In this document: positions 21,291 to 31,465 of the stretch, in pieces
Numbering within the stretch: position 1 is the first letter of the stretch
Layout: each line of letters begins with the position of its first letter
Source: Anthoceros angustus
Lineage: Eukaryota; Streptophyta; Anthocerotopsida; Anthocerotales; Anthocerotaceae
Length of the DNA: 64,000 nucleotides
Direction: 5' to 3'
Assembly (NCBI GenBank): GCA_010909165.1
Contig: MU008166.1
Location: 372,001 to 436,000 of the forward strand
Made by a program: the position numbers and the translations under genes
The notes under the pieces: model-generated
Database searches by the model: none
Told to the model about the DNA's origin: nothing
Seen by the model: the letters and a program-made list of their open reading frames with translations, nothing else

Positions 21291-22956
21291 CGGTGTCTCC
21301 TATCCCCACCTCAGCCGGACGGTTCAGTGAAATGTCGCCAAAAATGTCCCGGAGCTCCGTTGCGGTCTCGGCCGCTGAAGTTAACCCCTCCTCTCCTAGG
21401 GGTTGATGCCTTGCCTCTTCCCCGCTCCATTCTCCCCTAGCGGCGATTCATCCCCCACACAGGAGGAGCAACTTGCCATTTCCTTTATTTTCTCCTCCTT
21501 TACCGCGTTCTGCTTGCGTCTTGACACAGGTGTGGTGTGGGTTCCTCCTCTGCTGGTGTCCTCCCTTTTCGACCCCGTTAGTCGCCGCCCTTCTTACCCT
21601 TGGAAACTTCCCACCCTCTTAGAACCTTCGAGGCACTCCCAGCTGGAATCCTTGCAGAATCCTCCTTAAATTCCTCCTCTTCTACTTGAGTTCACGCCCG
21701 GCTTCCAACCATGCGGGCGGACCACGACTTCAACTCGTTAAACACCGGAATGCGCAAATACATGAATCGGAAAAGGCGAAATCAAGGAGGGCCGAGGAAG
21801 GAAATCGCCTTCTCCTCACAGGCTCTTTGAAAATCATCCTTCCCCAATCAATTTGTGTACCCTTGACCACCTCGTGAAGAAAAACCAAGAAGTGATCCGC
21901 CATATGATCCGACTTCCGGTTACAGGAAACACAAAATCCATTTGGCCAATCCACAGTGCAGAACACGAGTTGGCGAGTCACCCATTATTCACTCTCACTT
22001 CCCGGGCTTCATGGTAGCGGCTGCAGCTCTCAAGGTCTTCTTTATTTGGGGTCAATCACCAAGCTCCCATCTTGATGCTTCGCCCATATGCTTGCTCGAA
22101 GAGGCCAAATCCAGATTCTGCGGCCTTTTCCTCGCGTCACCCTCTTGCGACTTGGTCCTTAATTGCGGGCGCACTCTTGCACCAATGCGGTACGTAGCAC
22201 CATTTCTTCTCCATGAACTTGAGGCTCTGCGCAGTGCCGGCTCTCACTTTCCGATGGTCCATGTTGGGCCCTGCGTGAGTGAGATTTGACGCGGCTCGGC
22301 GCCATCTCCTTCTCTCGTTGTTTCCCAAAACAAAACCTCGACTACCCTGCAGTGAGTGGAAGAAAAAAATCGAGCGCCGCCTCGCGCGCCTTCCACGCCT
22401 CCTCGCGAACTTGCGGCGCCGATTTCTCTCCTCCGCCGCCGCCGCTCTGTCACGATCGTCGCGCCTTCCTCCTGCAGTGAGGCGAGATTTGGCTGGCGTC
22501 GTTGCGCCCCTCTTCTGGACTCCGCTCGCCCCTCACGGAAATCGCGACCTCATGATCTTGGGTGTGCCCTTCTCCCGATTGCTCCGGTAGTCCCGCTCCG
22601 CCACTAGGGTTGTAAATTCCCCACAGTGCATGCGTCCGTTTCGGCCACCGTGGTGGAACTAGCCACCACCCCTTGACTACTCAAGCGTGGCATATTGTGA
22701 GCATCCCTAGCATATATAGACACCTTTTATTCTAAAATTCCCAATACCCAAGGACTCTATTTCTACCCACCCCTCGGGGTCAAACCTAAGGGTCGAAAAA
22801 TTATTATTATCTCCAAGGGCCAAGGACCATTCCGTATAAAAGACACGACTCGAGATGATTCTCAAAGCACTTTGCTATTCTAACACATCCAAAACAAAAA
22901 AAAATCGTTCATCCTGACACTTGGGAGCGGGGTTAGTGCACATGTGGTCTTCCACA

Positions 22957-23444
22957 ACCTCCCTCTCCTGGGGGATGCTCAGGTAGCCTTTGGTTCGCTA
23001 GGCACCCTAGTTACCTTATCCGCATGCTCCTCCTGTCTCTAGTTCTCCTGTATCGACTACAGGGGTTTGACATGAAGATAACGGATACTCTTAGGGACAT
23101 CATGGGCCTAGTCGCTTTCAAGTGCCATGTGGGCGATTTGGCCCGCTGGCAAGCGTCCATGCCAGTGTAGTTTGGGGGCATCGGCCTACTCTCACTGGAG
23201 GTTTCATCCCTGGCGGCTTTTTTAGGCAGCTGGGCCCTATCACCTCCTGATGTGGCCTTTCGCTTCATCCTCCAGGACAGGGCCTTTGTGGAGAATCTTG
23301 TGTTTAGTGTGGAGGACGAAACCTTTCCTCTCCAAATTTCCTTAAGCCACGCTAGGGAAATGCTTTCTACGGATGCTCGGTGGGAATTTCCTCCTTTCTT
23401 GACGTTCATCTCCGATGGTTTCGAGGGGTTGCGAGCATTGTTAG
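22957..23444 (+). mobile_element. LINE-like protein, C-terminal region (fragment, copy 1)
   Basis: Directly after element B the LINE-like frame resumes with LLGDAQVAFGSLGT-like sequence, then FDMKITDTLRDIMG. Next is the motif ARWQASMPV, an in-frame stop, FGGIGLLSLEV and AAFLGSWA. The family pattern LPVxxGGxGL...AAxLGSWA is typical of the region after the reverse transcriptase in these LINE-like proteins. The open frame 23252-23488 continues it with FILQDRAFVENLVFS. The sequence is cut at about 23444, where a repeat arm begins. Confidence 0.7.
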
Positions 23445-23856
23445 GGAGGAAAGGTTCTGAAAGGGTGGATGAGTCTTGTGGAGATTGAGAGTGTGGGGAG
23501 GAAATCGAATCGTGGGGAGTGGAAGTGTGCGGTGGAATCGCGGAAATTCTTGGAGGTGAAGTGGAGGTGTATATAGGTGTTTGTATGTCCATAGCCCCAA
23601 GGTGCGTCAAGCCGGTGACAAATAGACCCCTTGACAGGTAGCAGTGGGACTACCATGGTGAACCGACCAGTGGTGGCAGTCTAGTGGTGGGTTTGGGTAG
23701 GAGTATGGATAAGGTGGGGTAGCGGCGGGGTAAGTCTAGAATCCATAGATTAGAACACCTTGACACAAAACCATTCCCTTGGGATCGAATCCTGGGACTA
23801 TAACATAGAGGGTAAATGTGGCCTCTTTAAGTCTTGGATGCAAAACCCATTCCACA
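23445..23856 (+). repeat. Element terminal arm, solo copy
   Basis: Same arm as 15265-15699 and reverse complement of the left end of element C (24535-24958), so 23445 to 24958 forms a large palindrome with a ~680-base loop. It ends CCCATTCCACA. It contains the ACCTTGACACAAAACCATTC phrase and a decayed CCACCACGGTGG cluster. Confidence 0.8.
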
Positions 23857-24178
23857 CACATCTAGAGGATGCTATGATGCGAGCTCCTCTTGTGAAAGAT
23901 CTATATATATTTAAGCTCTTAGTATGTGGCATATTCCTAAGATATCCTATGGCATCGACGATATAGGAAATATCCTAAGAATACATTATAATATGAAAGA
24001 ATATGATAAATCATTACTTGTGCTTATCCATAGTTATTGCTAACCATATTTAATTAACATTGTTGATGCTGAATTAACGATTAACGTTTTTAGATTAATT
24101 AATACTAATTACTTACTTAAAGATAAGTTATTAGATTAATTAATACTAATCAAACACTAAACCCAAGTGCAGATTAGT
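23857..24178 (+). repeat. AT-rich segment, copy 2
   Basis: Copy of 16882-17228, with several small deletions. It carries the same TATATATATTTAAGC motif and doubled AGATTAATTAATACTAAT. It again lies between a terminal arm and a LINE-like reverse transcriptase fragment, so the whole block was duplicated together. Confidence 0.8.
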
Positions 24179-24534
24179 GTCACGCGGCATGACATACCGA
24201 GGCAAGCGACACTGCGATGCCCTCTTTGCCATCGTCCCTACAAGGCCCTTTTCAGGCGCTTTCTCTCTGGGCTATGCGCGTCGTTGGCGGCTCTCCCATC
24301 AGCTAGGGACAAGGTCAGGAGGCCTTCAGCTCTTATCCACATGAGCTTTCTTTGTTGGCTTGAAGGTCAAGCTCTCCAAGTACATGTCTGGTCCTGTGTA
24401 TCCTCCCACTTTGCATTCCTGTTGAGGAAGTTGGGCCTTGGGTCTATGGATTTTGGGTCCTTTGGCTCCCTTGACTTCCAAGGCTTCACGGACTAAGCTC
24501 TCGCGGAGGACCTATCCCATGCTCGAGGGACCTC
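24179..24534 (+). mobile_element. LINE-like reverse transcriptase core fragment, copy 2
   Basis: Second copy of 17229-17612, with more deletions. ALFRRFLSGLCASLAALPSARD occupies the place of the active-site box, which is lost here. MSFLCWLEGQALQVH and GSLDFQGFTD follow. It ends with ACCTC at 24530-24534, directly before element C. Confidence 0.65.
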
Positions 24535-27500
24535 GTGGAATGGGTTTTGCATCAGAAGGCCAAAGAGGACATTTACCCTCTATGTCGTTATAGTCCTAGG
24601 ATTCGATCCCAAGGGAATGGTGTTGTGTCAAGGTGTGCTAAATCTATGGATTCTAGACCTACCCGTCGCTCACTACCCCACCTTCTCCAGCTACCACCCA
24701 AACCCACCGTGGTAGACTCGGCCGCGGTGGCAGTTCGGCCATGGCGGGTCCCTGCAAGCGCCGCCTTCGCGAGTCTATTAAATCGGCTTCTCTAACGGAC
24801 CTAGGGGCTATGGGCATCGGACACCTATATACCTCACTTTACTTAGAATTTGCGATTCCACCGCTTCCACTCCTCTTCGCATTTCGATTTTCCCTCACAC
24901 ACTCTCACAATCCCTCGGTAGCTCATCTACCCTTCAGAACCTTTCCCTTCCAATGAACTCTCCCTCGTCTCACAGACAGACCCCTCCCTCCTTGGGCCAC
25001 AGACCCCTCCTTGGGCCACAGACCCCTCTCTCATGGAATGAACACACACAGTGGCGGTTGGAAAGAGGATCGGGAAGAAAACCCGGTCGGTGCTTGGGCG
25101 ATTCGCCTTCCCGGCGATTCGCCTCGGCCTTCGCAATTCCTACCTCTTTTCGGGCCTTCCACCCAGTGGGCTTGGCCACTCCGCTCTCGACCATCCGAGA
25201 TCTTCCGGCCTTCTTGTGACTAGAAGGCGGTCGCGAACCCGTTTGATCTTGACGGGGCGTCTCCAATCAACCCCACACGAAGGTTCGATACGGAAGTTCA
25301 CACAGAAATCGTCTTTGAGAGACACCCAAAGGGTCTCTTATACATCGTGGTCCAACACGCTCACTTCTCTAAAATTGTAGCTCCTACCACGGCGCCTTAC
25401 CAATCTAAGCCGCGGCTCTGGTGATGGAACTCCCTATCCTCGCTTTGAAAAACCCGGTCCTAGGCTATCGCGACTCCCCTAAAATCAGCTGCCGCCTCGC
25501 GATTCTTTGCCTCGCCCCTCGGCATGGGGACCCCTCTCGCTCTTGACCTCGCCTACCTCGATCCGGCGATTTTCCCCACAACCTCCACCTCACTCTCCTG
25601 CTGAGTTTCCCTCGCGCCTTCCAGCGGACGTTGCGCCTGTGACCTCTATGTCCATTGTCCCGCTCCTCCTCATTTGGACAACCATGTGCTCCTCCCTCCA
25701 TGCTCGCTGCGCCTCGCTCATCTCTTCCGGCACCACTTGCGGAGGATGGCGCCCGCTCCTACTCGAAGGAACCAGCAGTGGCCGGTCAAGATGTCTCTGA
25801 TGGTTTACGCCCCTCTGTCCCAACAACCACATACGTTTAGAGTGAGCACCAGCTCACCATGCGAAGCCGAGGACATGAGCATCCTCATCCGGACGCCGTA
25901 GCTGTCGCCCTTGATCTGAGGTCCTTACCCTCTCCTCCGTGGACAATCCACAGGCTGCTGTTGATTCTCGGAGATCATCCCTCCATCTGCGACACTCGGT
26001 GACTTCCCCACCTCGGTTCCCGTTCCACACGGTGGCTGGTTTAGCCACCGTGGTGGTTCCACGGTGGTTGCTTGGCTCTGCGGTGGGCTGTTGCTCGGCC
26101 TTTCTTGGTTTGGCCACCTCTCTCTTGACTCGGCCCTAAGCCGTCTCTTTCCTTGTACCTCTCCATGACTTCTTGAATTTCTCCAAAGGCGCCATCGCTT
26201 CCACACTCCTGGACTCGAGACCCTCATCGAAGCTCTTCAATTGTAGCATCGCCCCTTGACTGATTTACTAAGGCCTCTGCTGAGTGGACATGTCCCTTAA
26301 GGCTCCTGTGCCTTGCATAAGGCCGCGCACTCCGTCTGCGCTCCTCGGCCTTGCTCTCGCCTTCCGGGCTTTCCAACTTCTCCTTGAGCAACTTCTCCTG
26401 TTGGCCTTGCACACTCGGCCGGTGAGAGCCATGGGCCTTGATCGAGGAGATCCGCTGCGTCGCCATGGCGAAGTCAAACCTGCAAATCCCAAATTAAATT
26501 GTCCCTTTGCCCATCCGCCTCCACAACAATTCTTGTCTGACGGTGTCTCCTATCCCCACCTCGGTAGGGGGTTCGGTGAAATGTCGCCAAAAATGTCCGA
26601 GCTCCGTTGCGGTCTCGGTGAAGTTAACCCCTCCTCTCCTAGGGGTTGATGCGCTTGCCTCTTCCCGCTCATTCTCCCCTAGCGGCATTCATCTGCACAC
26701 AGGAGGAGCAACTTGCCATTTCCCTTTATTTTCTCCTCCTTTACCCGCGTTCCTGTGTCTTGACTGGTGACCACAGGTGTGGCTGGGTTCCTCCTCTGCT
26801 TCTTTTTGTCCTCCCGACCCGTTCGTCGCCCTTGCTTCTTACCCTTGGAAACTTCCCCACCCTCTTAGAACCTTCCGAGGCGCACTCCCAGCTCTGGAAT
26901 CCTTGCAGAATCCTCCTTCAATTCCTCCTCTTCTACCTTGAGTTCCACGGCGGCTTCCAACCATGCAGGCGGACCACGACTTCAACTCGTTAAACACCGG
27001 AATGCGCAAATACATGAATCGAGAAAAGGCGAAATCAAGGAGGGCCGAGGAAGGAGAGTAAATTCGCCTTCTCCTCACAGGCTCTTTCGAAAATCATCCT
27101 CCCCAATCAATTTGTGTACCCTTGACCACCTCGTGAAGAAAAACCAAGAAGTGATCCGCCATATGATCCGGCTTGGTTACATAGGAAACACAAAATCCAT
27201 TTGGCCAATCCCACAGCAGACACGAGTTGGCGAGTCACCCGACCATTGTTCACTCTCACTTCCCGGGCTTCATGAGCGGCGCTGCGGCTTTCAAGGTCTT
27301 CTTTCTGGGGTCAATCACCAAGCTCCCATCTTACGATGCTTCTCGCCCATGCTTTCGAAAGAGGCCAAATCCAGTTCTGCGGCCTTTTCCTCGCGTCACC
27401 CTCTTGCGACTTGGTCCCAGGCGCACTCTTGCACCAATGCGGCATCGTAGCACCATTTCTTCTCCATGAACTTGAGCCCGGCTCACGCACACTGCCGGCT

Positions 27501-28210
27501 CTCACTTTCCGATGGTCCATGTTGGGCCGCTGCGTGAGTGAGATTTGGCGCGGCTCGGGCGCCATCTCCTTCTCTCGTTGTTTCCCAAAAACAAAACCTC
27601 GACTACCCTGCAGTTTGAGAAGAAAAAAAATCGAGCAGCCGCCCTTCTCCTTCCGCCTCGCGAACTTGCGGGCGATTTCTCTCCTCCGCGCCGCTCTGTC
27701 ACGATCGTCGCGCCCTTCCTCCTGCTGCAGTGAGGCGGTGATTTGGCGTCGTGGGTGTAGCGCCCCTCTTGCTGACTCCGCTCATGCCCCTCACGGAAAG
27801 TCGCGACCTCATGATCTTTGGGTGTGCCCTTCTCCCGATTCGCTCCGTGGTAGTCCCGCTCCGCCACTAGGGTTGTAAATTCCCCACAGTGCATGCGTCC
27901 GTTTCTCCGTGGTGGAACTAGCCACCACCCACTTGACTACTCAAGCGTGGCATATTGTGAGCATCCCTAGCATATATAGACACCTTTTATTCTAAAATTC
28001 CCAATACCCAAGGACTCTATTTCTACCCACCCCTCGGTCAAACCTAAGGGTCGAAAAAATTATTATTATCTCCAAGGGCCAAGGACCATTCCGTATAAAA
28101 GACACGACTCGGATGATTCTCAAAGCACTTTGCTATTCTAACACATCAAAACAAAAAATCGTTCATCCACGACACTTGGGAGGGGTTAGTGCACATGTGG
28201 TCTTCCCACA
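24535..28210 (-). mobile_element. Repetitive element copy C, compact form
   Basis: Begins GTGGAATGGGTTTTGCATC (one terminal T lost) and ends GGTCTTCCCACA, flanked on both sides by ACCTC (24530-24534 and 28211-28215) within the LINE-like gene. At 3.68 kb it has every part of B once and so is probably closest to the ancestral layout. Since B and C sit at the same LINE position and share flanks over the arm and AT-rich segment, they arose by segmental duplication and not by two insertions. Confidence 0.75.
25465..27894 (-). pseudogene. Gag-like/coiled-coil ORF of element C (broken)
   Basis: Same order as in B. An N-terminal basic segment (27894-27502, with GEFTTLVAERDYHG and GPTWTIGK) is followed by the WCYD/HMADHF domain around 27450-27060. 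A Glu-rich linker comes next, then a coiled coil (26466-26224: QQEKLLKEKLESPEG). The PPRWLNQPP tail (26227-25925) and the closing VVPEEMSEAQRAW/TMDIEV segment (25832-25465) complete it. At least six frame changes separate these parts. No catalytic motif is visible. Confidence 0.5.
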
Positions 28211-29170
28211 ACCTCCCTCTCACGGGGATGCTCGGGGTAGCCTTTGGTTCGCTAGGCACCCTAGTTACCTTATCGCATGCTCCTCCATCTCTAGTTCTCA
28301 CATATCGACTACGGGGTTTGACATGAAGATAACGGATACTCTTAGGGACATCATGGGCCTAGTAAGCTTTCAAGTGCCATGTGGGCGATTTGGCCGGCAA
28401 CCAGCGTCCCGATGTAGTTTGGGGCATCGGCTACTCTCAGCTTGAGGTTTCATCCTGGCGGCTTTTTTGGGCGGTGGGCCCTATCACCTCTGAGTGTAGC
28501 CTTTGGCTTCATCCTCCAGGACAGGGCCTTTGTGGAGAATCTTGTGTTTAGTGTGGAGGCGAAACCTTTCCTCTCAAATTTCCTTAAGCCACGCTAGGGA
28601 AATGCTTTCTACGGATGCTCGGTGGGAATTTCCTCCTTTCTTGACGTTCATCTCCGATGGTTTCAGGGGGTTGCAGGCATTGTTGCTTGAGGAGCAGCTC
28701 AGCCAAGCTTTCCAGTCCGTCCTCCTGGACCCCTCCATCCTCAGGTCCATGAGGGCTCGGCTTCCCTCTTGCTCTGGTAAGGGCGCAGCTGCTTAGCTTT
28801 GGCTCGTCCATGTATTCGAGGGTTTGTCATCGCACCAACCACCTTCACCACTACGATGCGATTTTGTCTTGGCCTGCTCCAACCTGTGGTGTCTTCCCTC
28901 CTTACCTGTGAGTGCAGCTCTGTCTTGATGACTCTAGGGTTCACCTTGCTCGTTGTCCCCATGGAGGTCATCGCATCGCCACCCACGACGCTATCCACGA
29001 TGTCATGTTTGTCGTAGCTCGCGAAAGCATCTACATGGCCTGGAGGGAGCGAGGGAACACTCTTCGAATAAGTCGCTCAATCAGGGTTGACTTGTACTTT
29101 GTCCGCAGCGACCAACTTTCGGTGCCGGACGTGGTTATTCTACTTCGCGTGACAGCGGGCGTGCACACCG
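28211..29170 (+). mobile_element. LINE-like protein, C-terminal region (longer copy)
   Basis: Resumes the LINE-like coding sequence after element C: SSHISTTGFDMKITDTLRD, then FGASATLSL-type and AAFLGGWA sequence, then the stretch ending LDPSILRSMRARLPSC. Beyond the point where copy 1 is cut, a new segment reads LDDSRVHLARCPHGGHRIAT, HDAIHDVMFVVARES and RVDLYFVRSDQ. The CPHGGxRxxxHDAIRD pattern is the cysteine/histidine segment near the C-terminus of this family. It is frameshifted in several places and ends near 29170. Confidence 0.7.
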
Positions 29171-30150
29171 ATCCATGTCGTTGCAATATGGGGTCCGTTC
29201 CCAAGGGAATGTCTTGTTTCGTTCGTGCCGCGTTGGTGCAAACACTTTACATGCGTCGAGGCGATTGCTTGCAGTCACCGCGCCTCTACACGTTCATCCA
29301 CTTGAGCTGCGGTTAATCTACCCTCCCCCTATGTCACTCTACTTACTCACCGTACATGCTCGGGATGGCCAAACGTTTAAGGACCCGTCCTTGTCCGAAA
29401 TCTGTCTATCTTCACTTACTCCCTTCTGTCATGGCAAACGGGATATTAATGCATGGGATGATGGGAATGTGCTTGCGGATGGATATGCATACGAGTGTGT
29501 GTGTGGTCATGAGTGTGTGTATCGGCATGAGCGGCGGATTGCTGATGTTTGTCTAAGTAGAAAGGACCATCTGACTCCGTTTAGGCGGTGGTCAAGCTAC
29601 GGAATAGGAGGGTGCATCGAGCCACTTGAGGCCAACTGCGTCGGCAGGTGTGCACGAGGGGACTTGAACGATTTTGCACTGCGGCAATCCCATAAGAGCT
29701 AGACATTGCAGTGCCAACATAGTGAGGCCAGCGGAGGCTCAGAACCTTTCTAGGCGTAGCCAAAGGGGCCTGGATGCCAGTCCATAAGTAGATGGTGGGT
29801 GTGAAGAACAACATGGATTTTTCCTTGCTATTTTATCTTGGTCATTCCATTCTTTGAGTTTAACTTTGGTGAGATAGAACACCCGCCTACTTATGGCGAA
29901 GGCATGGGAGGAGGTGATTGACGGAGTTGGCACAGCTGGTGGACTAGCGAAGGGACCAACACTAACTTTGATGCAATGCCGTACATAGTGTCACGCAGGG
30001 GGAGGATTGACACGGTGATGGTGTTCTTACGCTCAGGCTGGACGAACAAGAATACTCCGGTTCAGGAAGCTCGTAGCTCCACGGCTCAACACCCTTTGGT
30101 ATAGCGGAGTGGTGGTCAGTTTGAGTGGAGTCGAAGCCCCATCCGCTCTA
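29171..30150. other. Unassigned; contains 5' direct repeat flanking gag
   Basis: No gene recognised. At 29175-29240 the sequence ATCCATGTCGTTGC...GTTCCCAAGGGAATG resembles the terminal arms of elements A-C, diverged. A ~140-base segment at 29535-29675 recurs at 31305-31465 on the other side of the gag relic, so it may be a retroelement leader or LTR fragment. Confidence 0.4.
29535..29675 (+). repeat. Direct repeat left of gag
   Basis: Shares GGATTGCTGATGTTTGTCTAA, CATCTGACTCCGTTTAGG, GGAATAGGAGGGTG and GGGGACTTGAAC with 31305-31465 in the same order, with small indels. The two copies bracket the gag fragment. Confidence 0.7.
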
Positions 30151-30152
30151 TA

Positions 30153-31279
30153 GTGTTTGAAGAAAGCGGTAGTGAGGTTAGGATGGAGCATGAGCCGGCA
30201 CCCAGTAAAAACGACGTTTTCACGGGTCGACACGGCAGCATGTCGCTTGCTGACTTTGAAGAAAAATTCAGGTGGGCAATTGATGAGATGGTGCTCAAAT
30301 ACAAATCGGAGTTTACCCCGGAGATGGCTTTGAGGAAGATGAGTACGTTTTTGGCCGGAGAGGCTCTCACATGCTACCGTGATTGCAAGGACCAGATCTT
30401 GCAAGATGCCCGTCGTTAACGCGAGCCGAGCCAAAGGACTTTGAAGGGAGGCGAAGAGGAACATCGTCCGATTACAAGCCGGCTATCACATTTTTGGTGG
30501 ATGAAATGTTCAATAAGTTCGCAGAAATGTTCCCGGTGTCCTCCATAGAAAAGATCCAGGAGCTGTCGAGATTCGCCATCAAGCCCAATGAGCCGCTTAG
30601 ATCGGCGTATCTAAGGTTGAGGCATTTGGTGAAGGATACACGAGTAAAAACGATGCGGGAAGCCGCTCAGATCTATATGGCCGCCCTTCCAGGAAGACAG
30701 AGAAGAGTGATTGCCAACTTTCTCCACATGTTGCATGGTGCGGATTACGAATTGGAGCAGGCCTATGAAATGGCAGAAAGGGTCATGAAAGGGGATGCCG
30801 TGACTAGCGATACTGGGAAGAACACAATCTCACCAAAGGACATCACCATGCTTGAATGTTCACAAGGCACATGGGAGGATCTCTCGAGAAACGATCCTTA
30901 GGGGAATGCGTGCTGACAGACTCTCCCAGAGCAGCTCGGCTAGCTTGTCGGTTGGCGCCAAGGTCAGCGATGCGATCACGTCTGCGATGCGCCAGGGGCA
31001 TACGAATCAGTCACCAAGATAGGTGGAGTGAAGGAGAAGGAGTTGTGTAGGACCTGCGCCAGAACGGGTCACACGGAGGCGGCCTGTTGGCAAGGTCACC
31101 CGGAACTCAAGCCCAAGGGAGTCGGGGATCGGCAGGGTGACAAGATGAAACCATCAGTAAACTACACTCGGAAACCTTTGCTCGGTGAGGTGCAAGCTCA
31201 CGGGCCGATTGGCAGCCATGCCCGCCTTGAGTCGCAACTACCACTTGGCAGAATGATTCGAGATCGAGGAATTATCTAG
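30153..31279 (+). pseudogene. Ty3/gypsy-type gag fragment with zinc knuckle
   Basis: Two overlapping frames give a gag capsid region. The first (30153-30419) reads SLADFEEKFRWAIDEMVLKY and GEALTCYRDCKDQ. The second (30383-30901) reads SSDYKPAITFLVDEMFNKFA, KPNEPLRSAYLRLRHLV, AALPGRQRRVIANF and DYELEQAYEMAERV. The ELEQAYEMAERV helix is typical just before the nucleocapsid. After a further break, 31028-31279 holds a complete CCHC knuckle (CRTCARTGHTEAAC). No protease or polymerase follows. It is distinct from the relic at 7649-9390, with a different knuckle and the opposite strand. Confidence 0.75.
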
Positions 31280-31304
31280 CAGCCATGTGACCGGGGCCGG
31301 TCAG

Positions 31305-31465
31305 CCGGATTGCGATGTTTATCTAAAGTAGAAAGGGCAGCCATCTGACTCCGTTTGGGGCGGTGAATGTCAAGCTCTGGAATAGGAGGGTGAGGTGCAG
31401 CCAGGCCGCCCAGGGCCAACTGCGTGTTGTGAGAGTGTGCACAGGGGGACTTGAACCGATTTTGC
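31305..31465 (+). repeat. Direct repeat right of gag
   Basis: Partner of 29535-29675. The copies are about 1,770 bases apart. Without obvious TG...CA ends I cannot say whether they are LTR pieces or a duplicated leader. Confidence 0.7.

Larger units (their letters stand above)
18553..22610 (-). pseudogene. Gag-like/coiled-coil ORF of element B (broken)
   Basis: From the high-coordinate end, the N-terminal segment contains GEFTTLVAER-like and GPTWTIGK/GPNMDHRK sequence. Next is the domain with FMEKKWCYVPHW, and at 21981-21730 a clean stretch with NRKSDHMADHFLVFLHEVVK, GTQIDWGRMIF and LLDFAFSDSCICAFRCL. Below 21400 follow a Glu-rich linker, then a coiled coil (KLLKEKLE, MSTQEALVNQSRGD, EELQDEVS). 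The tail has TTVAKPAT/PPRWLNQPP repeats and ends with VVPEEMSEAQPSMEGG and NEEERTMDIEV. The last part occurs three times. The role is unknown. The layout (globular part, coiled coil, basic tail) resembles a gag protein but lacks a zinc knuckle. Confidence 0.5.
17613..22956 (-). mobile_element. Repetitive element copy B, inserted in LINE-like gene
   Basis: Starts TGTGGAATGGGTTTTTGCAT and ends ATGTGGTCTTCCACA, giving 7-base inverted ends TGTGGAA/TTCCACA. A 5-base direct repeat ACCTC sits on both sides. It interrupts the LINE-like reverse transcriptase between the ALAEDLSH segment and the GDAQVAF segment. TG...CA ends plus a 5-base duplication are what an LTR-type integrase leaves, but the two ends are not direct repeats of each other, so this is not an ordinary LTR retrotransposon. 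Internally it carries a 581-base triplication and a ~514-base duplication that copy C lacks. Confidence 0.75.

Noticed and set aside
23780-23805. Pol III B-box (GGATCGAATCC) in element arms, suggesting a SINE
   Set aside because: One mismatch to the consensus and no A-box at the right distance. More likely part of the conserved element end.
31380-31461. tRNA gene suggested by GGTTCAAGTCC on the minus strand
   Set aside because: The T-stem does not pair and no matching acceptor or anticodon arm lies upstream.
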